Assembly: GCF_033807575.1 (NCBI RefSeq)
Contig: NC_084716.1
Location: 8,556,001 to 8,620,000, forward strand
DNA length: 64,000 nt
Source: Cydia pomonella
Taxonomy: Eukaryota; Arthropoda; Insecta; Lepidoptera; Tortricidae
Reading direction: 5' to 3'
Positions 55,861 to 64,000 of the stretch are shown piece by piece. The stretch's first letter is position 1. Every line of letters begins with the position of its first letter. The notes under the pieces were generated by a model. It saw nothing but the letters and a program-made list of their open reading frames with translations, was not told where the DNA came from and did no database searches. Position numbers and translations under genes: made by a program.

Positions 55861-57454
55861 AGGTCGGATCCCTCTCTCACTTATCGTATGGAATCTAGAA
55901 GCACTCGCTATCTACAATTAGCTTTCACGTCCCCATTGATTAACAAACAATGTTAGCGATAAAATAATGTATCAGAACTCAATGAGAATTGCAAAAGGCA
56001 ATCACAAATATTTGAACATGCTTGAAAATGCATAGCTTGTCTGTTTAGCAACATAATAATAATTTTCTAACCGTTCATAATTAGTTGAGAATACAGTAAC
56101 AGTGATGCATATTTTACTTACTTTGAAACGATACTCTCAGGCCAATTCGAACGTACACTGACATCAGATCAGAATGATATTTGAATCATGTTATTTATTG
56201 TAGTTAACGTGCGTGCGGCTCACCCACGCCTATACCCGTGATATTATACAGTAGATTTATAACTGGTTAGAATCACGAATTAAGTAAAAAAATAAACCCA
56301 AATTTACTACTTTTTAACTGTGCTGATAACCTATCTGCACATCCTCACGGCTACATTAAGGAATCACTGTCAGGATAGTGCACTATTTGAAAGATTTGAT
56401 GCATTTATTTGTTGTCAAATAAAGCGAAAATATTAAATGCTACCTTATTACTTATTGCCATATCTAACACTATCTTCACATTCGGTGTTCAAAGTTCCAG
56501 GAACAGGAAATGCACAGAATATATTAAACCTGTGTCTCTCTAGTAAAATGTGATAAAAAATAGTGTCATTTCTTAGAACGCGAACGCCTCCTACACATTC
56601 TTGGGTTGCAAAGGACTAACAGTCATGAAACGTAGGCGATGTGCATCATGAATTACAAAAGTTTTAAAAGTTGAAAACACAAACAACATGGCGATATATG
56701 TCATCGTTTTCCTAGCTATTTTTCGGAATTTTTGACACGGCACAAGGGCGTAGCCAGTTGAGGGCCAAGGGGAGGGGGGTAGTTCTTATGGCCGATGGCC
56801 ATATATATAGTTATCAATTTTGTTCTCTAGGGCAAGCTGGCTTCCCATGGAACAGTATATTACAAAATATAATCATCCGCCATATCTTCTGAACACAGCT
56901 TTTCGTAGTTTCCAATCCGCCAGCCTTACGTTTAGGTACATTCAAGCGGCCGCTATGAAGCTCAAAAGTGGTCACAATTACTCATTTGTATTCTGCCTTA
57001 CCTTCAGCATCTACAAGCCGGGTTTCAAAAAAAATTATTTTTGCCTAAAGCCTTTCAGGAAAACTGTAAATTAGGTAGCCTGTGTTAGTGCCTGAACAGC
57101 CTTGTTTTCATTAACAAATGAATAGTCCCCAAAAGAGATATTTAAGCAATGAATCTTTCAACATCGCCCGGAGGATAGTCATAAAATAAAGGTAAGTCTA
57201 TAGAAACTCTCAAAGGCCAAATATTTTTCACAAAAATTATACGTGACTTGAGAATTAAGGGTAGGTATCTTAAACTTTACCTTGTGATCTTTACCACATT
57301 GTTCTTCTATATTCTGTTAGATGATTTTCTGCCACATGGAATCCAGTAATTAGTATATGCAAGCGGAAACGAATATTGACAGTCGAAAAATCGAATATCT
57401 TTAGTGTTGTCTGTCGACAGAGTAACATCTCTAGTGCGCAAAACGTTCAAGTTC
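55861..57454. other. long non-coding stretch
   Basis: No supported gene. The 84-codon + frame at 56820-57074 lacks recognised features and flanking splice sites. Confidence 0.4.
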
Positions 57455-57615
57455 ATAAACGTGACCAAGTGCGGGTAGTTCGAGAAACTCGCGGCTAGAA
57501 GATGTTGATGTCAACTTCAACGCCAATCTCCGAGACCACGGGGACGACGCCCTCGAAACGTCGGAGGTAAATTTAAAACTCAATACGCGATTCAGTCCCG
57601 TTTCTTTAATTTAAT
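57455..57615 (+). repeat. dispersed repeat family F
   Basis: GACCAAGTGCGGGTAGTTCG, GAAGATGTTGATGTCAAC, TCCGAGACCACGGGGAC, CTCGAAACGTCGGAGG and CAATACGCGATTCAGTCCC, inverted relative to the copies at 43890 and 54258. Confidence 0.7.
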
Positions 57616-57954
57616 GATGATTTTCTGATTCAGGGGCAAGAATAACACTTTATGTAATCGTCATAGTGTTTGTCTTGCCTCGAGAAAACAAACTCTGTCA
57701 TTCTTACCCCGTCTTACCTCATATTTATGTCGTGTATTCGAAATGAAAAGTAGAGTGTTTAACTCGGGTGAAAGGCACTCATTCCTGCCGAGTTTGTTTG
57801 GCGCTCGAAAGCAAAAAATACATGTTACGAGTCCCCGGCAAGCTCGGCAGAATTTCACCTTCCCTTACAAACGGATTTTCGTTCACATTTTAATTGGATT
57901 AAAATGAGACGTATTACATATTGGATTGTAATGAAACTGCACAAAAAATTATAT

Positions 57955-58115
57955 AAGGTATATCTAGGGCTGAAATCAGTTTATGTTGCTCCACCTTATA
58001 AAACAAACGAAATAGAGCAAAAACAAGTTTTATATGAAAATCTAAAATTCACTCTATTTTTTCAACTATGGTATCTAAAACTACATAAATTTATTACAGC
58101 CCTAGATACCGTATC
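57955..58115. repeat. inverted-repeat pair
   Basis: GGTATATCTAGGGCTG (57958) faces CAGCCCTAGATACC near 58098, and flanking sequence (CTAAAACTACATAAA) suggests a MITE-like unit. No gene. Confidence 0.4.
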
Positions 58116-58119
58116 CTAT

Positions 58120-59140
58120 TGTAAGTACAAAGTTTCAGAGGAATCTAGCTAGTCGTTTTAAAATGAGAGCGTAACTACGTTTGTATGGAGAACCGAGGTT
58201 GCTGGAGACTTAAATTGACAATACTAAAAGGACGTTAAACAGGATCGCTACTCAGCATATTACCAAGCAATAAAGCTTCTAGTGGCGACATAACTTAAAA
58301 ATTGGAGGCTGATTCTGATTTACCAATTTGTCTCGGTTTTGATATTGTTATGAAACTACCTTAACATGGTGCTCATTGAACGCGAGATCAAACGCAACGC
58401 GCATTCAATAAACGCGAGATTTCTAATGAAGCGACTTTCGCTCCATTTTTCCCACACCAATCAGTGTGAGGTATTTTTAAGGTCGTGTCAAAAGAAAATC
58501 GAAAATGATAGATTAGAATCGCCCTTACGGGAACTTTTCACTTCAAAGCCTTAAGTACTTAATCTGCGGTGAATCGAAACTTTCTAAATGTCCTTGATCA
58601 TTATATCCTCTCGCTTTCATGTTTGCCTGTGGTTGGACTTAGAGGCTTGTGGTAATAGTACATTAATAATATAGAAACCGGGAAACGAAGGGTTGCAGGC
58701 ATAGTAGATATAGATGGTCGAGCGTAGCGAGACCGATAGGGATACGCGGCCGGCAACCCCGTTTTTCGCCGAGATTTGTATAGTGCTTTTCTCAAACTTG
58801 CAATGAAATAAATAAAAAAAAGATGGTTGAATGCCAAGACACGGACGTTTAAAAACAAAAGAAGGTTGCTTTACAGGCCAAAGGTATGGCAGCATCGTCT
58901 CGAGCGATGGGGTCATAACCATTAGGTTGTGCCCGATAAGATAGCGCCACGTTTTGATATTTAACAAATTTAGCACATATCAGTGAAAGAATAAGGATTA
59001 AAGTCAAATGGCATTCTAAAAGTTTTAATCATGTGTCGAAAAATGGCAGGAAATTTACTTGGCTACAAAGTTTTCTTTGATAATACATCTCTATTTCAAA
59101 TTTTCTTTGGTATTAACTAAACTTAAATACATTTAAATTA
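58120..59140. other. unassigned
   Basis: Overlapping minus frames at 58601-58858 and 58617-58976 lie in one GC-richer patch (GAGCGTAGCGAGACCGATAG, GGATACGCGGCCGGCAACC) that looks like a dispersed repeat, not a gene. Confidence 0.35.
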
Positions 59141-59145
59141 AAACC

Positions 59146-59191
59146 ATTCGATCGAAATATATACGAGTACAACATAATATTTCGATCGAAT
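59146..59191. repeat. 15-bp inverted repeat built from two TTCGATCGAA palindromes
   Basis: ATTCGATCGAAATAT (59146-59160) and ATATTTCGATCGAAT (59177-59191) are exact complements; each contains the self-complementary TTCGATCGAA. Confidence 0.8.
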
Positions 59192-59699
59192 AGTTAGAAA
59201 TTAAAATTAATCAAAACCAAAATACATTCAACATTTTAATAATAGTTACACAAATACACTGCATCGTCAATCACCTAACAGCGGCGTTCTCAAGAAAGCT
59301 CAAAAGATCACAAATCAGCACGGGCCTAGGCAACGCTGACTTTACGGTGTTTGAGGGCCAATGGAAGCGCAGGAAGGGCAGGGAAGGCAGTGAGTGGGCG
59401 AGTACACCCACGTTGACGTGCGTCATTGGTGACCGCGGACTTACTTCGCGTAGACTTTGCATTAAACCAATTTTTTATCAAGCTGATTCGTCTGCGAGCG
59501 ATACTACAAATTTTATATTAATGGAAAAATGCAAAAAAATCCTTTCTTTATGTATACACGCCTCGGGGTGGCGCCTAGCGACATCTGTCGTAGGACTGTT
59601 CCCTCTTAACAAATACAAAAAAGCGAAAAGCAAGAAGCGCGAGGAAGCGGTGAATTTTAAAATATTTCCTTTAATATCAAGACTTCGCATTATGTTATA
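59192..59699. other. unassigned, GC-richer patch
   Basis: 59285-59450 is GC-rich for this window. A 117-codon + frame (59347-59700) crosses it, but the protein is highly basic at one end with no recognised domain and overlaps a minus-strand frame. Not called. Confidence 0.35.
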
Positions 59700-59910
59700 A
59701 ACCATGGCTCAAATCCTGGTAAGGGTATTCATTTGTGTGATAAGCCCGGATTCGTTCTTGAGTCATGGGTGTTTTCTATGTATTTAAATATTTATAAATT
59801 ATATAAATATGTTGTTATCTAAGTACCCACAACACAATCCTTATTGAGTTTACTGTAGGGCTTAGACAATTTGTGTAATAATGTCCTATAATATTCACTT
59901 ATTGATTTTA
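59700..59910 (+). mobile_element. SINE S2, 5' truncated
   Basis: Begins inside the B box (GCTCAAATCCTGGTAAGGG) and continues through GAGTCATGGGTGTTTTCTA and TCCTTATTGAGTTTACTG to AATGTCCTATAATATTCA. The A box is missing. A mariner-like MITE follows immediately. Confidence 0.75.
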
Positions 59911-59917
59911 TTGTACA

Positions 59918-60160
59918 GGCTGATTCATGAGAAGTTACAGACGATGACACTGAGCAAGACCCAAATTAAATGTACCGAATGCAGCAAAAAGTATCCGTAT
60001 TTGACGAAACTATTCTAATTGTTGGGTGATCGTGCGAGTCGTAAACTACTAAATTTTTTTTGAAACACTAAAAAACGTTAATTTCACTAATTATGATAGC
60101 TTATCATTTACTGAATGCGTCTAATTGATCCTGCTCACGTCACCTAAATCTGTCTGTAAA
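59918..60160. mobile_element. diverged mariner-like MITE related to 2861-3322
   Basis: Left end GTACAGGCTGATTCATGAG; right part TTGATCCTGCTCACGTCACC, then TAAATC. Both match the 2861 family with substitutions. Confidence 0.6.
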
Positions 60161-60729
60161 GCACATTTAAAAAAAGGCGCTCTTATACTTGTGAAGTATG
60201 ACGACAAGAGCCACGCTAATGAGTTGCCATCTATCCAACACTATTATATTATCTCATAATTCTTGTTTTCAGTTTTCAATATTTACACAGGTCGTAAATG
60301 GACGCGCTGAATTACATTTTTTGTATATGAGCCATCTAGTGTGCATCATCATATCGCTGACGCTTGCTGTGACGTTGGCGACCATAAAAAAGAACACGTA
60401 GTTCTTTAGGCCATATAAAGTTGATGCATCTTTTCATAATTTTGTTCATGAAATGTGAAACTCTGTATGTTTGAATATTTTTTTAATAAAATAAACCGTA
60501 TAAGGGAAGTCCTTCTAGGTATTTTTAAGTTAGTTTTATTTATGCATTAGTTTTATTTTTAGTATTATCATTGAATTTAGTTTTTAATAAATTTAAGCAT
60601 CTCTAACTGTTTATTTTCCCAAGAAGAGTTTCTTTTGCCTCATAGTTTTTCTTATCCCACCTTACCTTACTAAAGAAACAAACAACAAGCATAGAAACAT
60701 AAGAAGCAAAAGGGAGTAATCACCTTTAC
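60161..60729. other. no recognised feature
   Basis: AT-rich, no supported gene. Confidence 0.35.
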
Positions 60730-61215
60730 TAAGAGGGGAAGACTTTTTGCAAAAACTCGAAAACGGTTAAACGTTTTCTATAGTTTTCCTTGGTAGTATT
60801 TTTTATGTTTTACTTACACGATTTTTTTCATAATTTTAGACCAATGGTTCAAAAGTTAGACGGGAGGTACACATTTTTTTTCTTTCGGAGGGATTATTTC
60901 CCAAAATTTTTGTTTATCAAAAATTGGTTCATAAAGACCCGAATTCATTTTAAAAAACCTATCCAACGGATCCCCACACTATAGGGTTGAAACATTAAAA
61001 CGAACATTCCTACTTTTCCTGTAAGGGAGCTAACCTAATTTTTTTTTCTTGTTGTTATTGTACGAATTTGTCGGCGAAACTTATTTATATATCCATGTCA
61101 AATTTCAGCTTTTCAGCACTAACGATCGCGGAGTAAAGCCGCGGACGGACAGACGGACATGGTGAAACTTTGAGTGTTCCCTAGTTGGCTACGAAGCCCT
61201 AAAAAGTGACAAAGC
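60730..61215. repeat. diverged dispersed repeat family G
   Basis: Ends with GGACGGACAGACGGACATGG, GAGTGTTCCCTAGTTGGC and GAAGCCCTAAAAAG, parallel to the right end of 16790-17335; GATCCCCACACTATAGGGTT parallels ACCCCACACGTATGGGTTT. Confidence 0.5.
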
Positions 61216-61591
61216 CCTCCAGAAGCGAGGGCGTCGGCCAAATAAAAATATTGAATAAAACAATTTGACTTGTTGGCAAAGTTGTTTAATATCTAGTATT
61301 TTTTGTGTATTTCTAAGTGGTGGAATCGTTTGTATAATTAAATGTGGGGTCAATGACTTTTATAAGAACGAATTCAAGGGTAGAAGTTAGTGAATACCCG
61401 AAAATGTATATGTTAAGGTCGATACCACTAAAAAATGAGTCAGATTAAGGCTCTTTTGAACAAGCATTGGTTGTCAACACGTCATCGTTTCATGTGTATT
61501 GTATAACGGCTTTATTCAGGGAACATTGAATTCTAATTCAATTTTATTGTTATTGCCTTTTATTATGCATCATTTTCTTTCACCCATTTTT
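61216..61591. other. no recognised feature
   Basis: No gene or classified repeat. Confidence 0.35.
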
Positions 61592-61945
61592 TTTTATACT
61601 ACGTCGGTGGCAAACGAGCATACGGCCCGCCTGATGGTAAGCAGTCTCCGTGGCCTATGTACGCCTGCAACTCCAGAGGAGTTACATGCGCGTTGCCTAC
61701 CCTACCCCCCCATGTTGAGCTCTGGCAACCTTACTCACCGGCAGGAACACAACACTATGAGTAGGGTGTAGTGTTACGAGTATTTGGCTGCTGTTTTCAG
61801 TAAGGTGGAGGTACTTCCCCAGTTGGGCTCTGCTCTAGATCTGGAATGACATCCACTGGCTGTGCCCTACCACACAAAGCGAGATGACATTCACAATGCC
61901 CATACCTCTCTTTTGGACGTAGTTTAAGGACGTACCCGGGTCACC
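61592..61945 (+). repeat. dispersed repeat family A, long copy
   Basis: Starts TACTACGTCGGTGGCAAACG and runs to ACGTAGTTTAAGGACGTACC. It matches 2096-2415 in reverse and the three shorter copies in forward orientation. Confidence 0.75.
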
Positions 61946-62527
61946 CTTGTTTTGCCTAATACATGTGTATTAGCAAAATTAAAAAATATATTTATTCTGT
62001 ATGTAGGCCTCCGTTACAAACTCTCAGATTTTTGTTATTATTATTAAAGCTTATAGCTTAATTTGGAGATGTAAAAAGTCCCCAATGTCAGAGTAAGTTT
62101 TCGTATACTAATAGGATTTGGAGGTGTAAAGGCTCTCCAAACGTCGAAAGTAAATTATATGACAAATGTTTCGTATCAAGACTATTAAATTAACAGCCTA
62201 TTAAACTATGTATGTATAATACTATAACTAATATGTTATACTTAGTATATTTGCAGTCAAAAACTGTAAACTGTACGTAACCCTTCGCTACGATTCGGGA
62301 AAACAATGCTTGATTAGGCGTAGCATTACGGTCGTAGTATTTAACAGTAAAATGTATACATTCAGGTGTGACGTTTAACTGAGGCGTTTTGGTACGAAGT
62401 TATTATCGTCAAGTACGGAGTGGTTCAAGGCTTGCTTCTGCTTCCTGCGAAGATGATTTGTATTGTTTTAAGTAAGTAGAAATGTAATACGTAAACTAGT
62501 GTTAGTCCCAACCTCAGCTACCTTCTA
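61946..62527. other. no recognised feature
   Basis: An imperfect local repeat (GGAGATGTAAAAAGTCCCCA at 62065 against GGAGGTGTAAAGGCTCTCCA at 62119) is present; no gene. Confidence 0.4.
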
Positions 62528-62862
62528 CTAAACTTCTTTTTCTTCCTCGCATTGTCCCGGCATTTTGCTACGGCTCATGGGAGCCTGGGGTCCGCTTGAC
62601 AACTAATACCGAGATTGACGTAGGCACTAGTTTTTACATAAGCGACTGTCATCTGACCTTCTAACTCAGAGGGCCTTATTGGGATTAGTCCGGTTTCCTC
62701 ACGATGTTTTCCTTCAGCGAAAAGCGACTATTAAATATCAAAATGATATTTCGTACATAACTTCCGAAAAACTTATTGATACGAGCCAGGGTTTTAACCC
62801 GCGACCTCTGGATTATCTTCTAAATATCACCGCGTTACGTCTCTACCGACCAACTGAGATAA
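62528..62862 (-). mobile_element. tRNA-derived SINE, S1 body with a different tRNA-like head
   Basis: On the minus strand the body and tail match 53599-53920, but the head reads CTCAGTTGGTCGGTAGAGAC before the GAGGTCGCGGGTT block. The A box therefore differs from TGGCCTAGCGG, suggesting head exchange or a different subfamily. The B box is changed (GGTTAAAACCC). Confidence 0.75.
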
Positions 62863-63538
62863 AAAAAAAATTAGGCAACTAAGGCCCATAGTTACATTAC
62901 CTTACAACGTAACATAAATAGGTCAACCTATAATGCTGTAATTCGGTGACAAAACTCCTATAAAATAAAAACAAAGCAGTTTTTGTATAAAACCGGAGCC
63001 TGTAACCATATCATATTTTATTTACGTGACATGGCATCTAGTTTTGTCAATTTGCATATCCATTGCATCCGGTTGAAAACGTTGACACAAACACAAACAA
63101 AAACGAATGAATTATTGTTTGAAAAAAGCATAAATGGGGTCACGTTGGGGACAGTCCAGAAAATCTTTGTACAATGAGAGAATCATTGTACCCAGTAATA
63201 GTATATTTCAACATTATTCTAGATACACTCTTGGAATACTTAAGTATATTGGTGACATCAAACGATTACAAACTGGACTTGTATGCAAGCTGTTGGAAAA
63301 AAACAATCATACATCATACAATTGTTTGTAATACATCACTTTAGACAGCATGTGGTATATTTTTCTTTATAACCATCATAGGCATCATGCTCACGCTGCA
63401 GCGGTTATGAAATACGTGTGTATTTCTTTGTAAATGTAAACTTCCTACATATTTCTATAGTAATTTTTAAGGAAAGCCGGTATATGACTCTGCCCCAGTA
63501 CGCGGAACAACCGTAACAACCATTGGGAAACTCATTTA
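62863..63538. other. no recognised feature
   Basis: AT-rich; only short unsupported frames (62983-63177, 63134-63331). Confidence 0.35.
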
Positions 63539-63539
63539 G

Positions 63540-63650
63540 TTCATCATCATCATATCAGCCCTTTATCGCCCACTGCTGATCATAGATTTTTCTTCTAGTA
63601 CGTTACTTGTCGCGATCCTGAGCTAAGTCCAGATGTGACCCGCAATTATG
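63540..63650 (-). repeat. fragment of a common arthropod dispersed repeat
   Basis: CATCATCATCATATCAGCCC followed by TATCGCCCACTGCTGATCAT resembles, as I recall it, the abundant insect repeat with TCAGCC ... CCACTGCTGGACATAGG. Only this end is recognisable. Confidence 0.45.
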
Positions 63651-64000
63651 ATTAAACTACAAATAAACATTTTTTTGGAAAAACTTACCTCCTTTTAAAT
63701 TTAATTTGGCATTTGTTGGCTATCAGTGCACAATACGGCTCACATTGCCAATTTAAGAGCTATTGAGAATTTATCTGAAAACATTGACCAAGTTCATGTA
63801 GCGGTGTTTCAATGTTTGTTACGAAATATATCAAACGCATTGAGCGCTCATGTTGCTATTGTTAAAATAATTTAACTGTAAATTTATAATGAATTACTTC
63901 CAGGTATCATTAAGAAGGACGAATAGCTTTTTGAATTTAATGAAGTAGGGGTAATTTTTCTATAAAATTCCATGTCGGGAGAAAACGTTTTCCACTAATT
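63651..64000. other. no recognised feature
   Basis: AT-rich end of the window. GAGAAAACGTTTTCCACT at 63980 recalls the repeat pieces at 1445 and 46468. Confidence 0.35.

Noticed and set aside
59347..59700. 117-codon + frame in a GC-rich patch
   Set aside because: No domain, overlaps a minus-strand frame, composition changes abruptly midway; no promoter or splice support.

Overview
The window looks like intergenic and intronic DNA from a moth or butterfly (Lepidoptera). It is AT-rich and has no bacterial-style gene order. It is crowded with tRNA-derived SINEs (one tail type resembles Lepidoptera Metulj elements), 3' ends of non-LTR retrotransposons, short inverted-repeat DNA transposons (hAT-, Tc1/mariner- and PIF/Harbinger-like by their target duplications) and low-complexity tracts. 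The host assignment is inferred from these repeat types; the species cannot be named.

Only one convincing host gene is visible: a minus-strand first coding exon at 10552-8832. It has a TATA/initiator/DPE-like core promoter, a signal peptide, and a Gln/Glu-, Thr/Pro- and acid-rich secreted protein that I do not recognise. The reading frame shifts at an A9 tract, and the exon ends in a good splice donor, so the rest of the protein must lie at lower coordinates or outside the window. A second possible gene start, a non-coding first exon on the minus strand, is at 48753-48696.

Layout. 1-8.8 kb: a nested hAT-like element, two SINEs and two TA-flanked inverted-repeat elements. 8.8-10.6 kb: the secreted-protein exon. 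10.6-29.3 kb: repeats, including a 697-bp tandem duplication of a LINE tail with CA/GT hairpins (20.5-21.9 kb), a 42-bp perfect palindrome (15.3 kb) and a second hAT-like element (25.9 kb). 29.3-32.9 kb: a tandem array of units of about 240 bp, with dimer and higher-order structure and a relic unit near 34.2 kb. 35.2-36.5 kb: a foldback element holding a twin-primed LINE insertion and a small mariner-like element. 36.8-39.2 kb: duplicated segments around a 631-bp element with 45-bp perfect inverted ends. 39.2-46.7 kb: a LINE 3' end and dispersed repeats. 46.7-48.5 kb: an unusual cluster of TATTACCG-like motifs with two long hairpins. 48.7-64 kb: the promoter candidate, LINE and SINE copies, and unrecognised sequence.

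The elements have no joint metabolic role. The main content is insertion history: many copies keep their target duplications, and several are nested, so relative ages can be read. I found no clearly functional new molecular system. The best leads are the A9-interrupted secreted protein, the hierarchical tandem array, the TATTACCG cluster and the twin-primed LINE.
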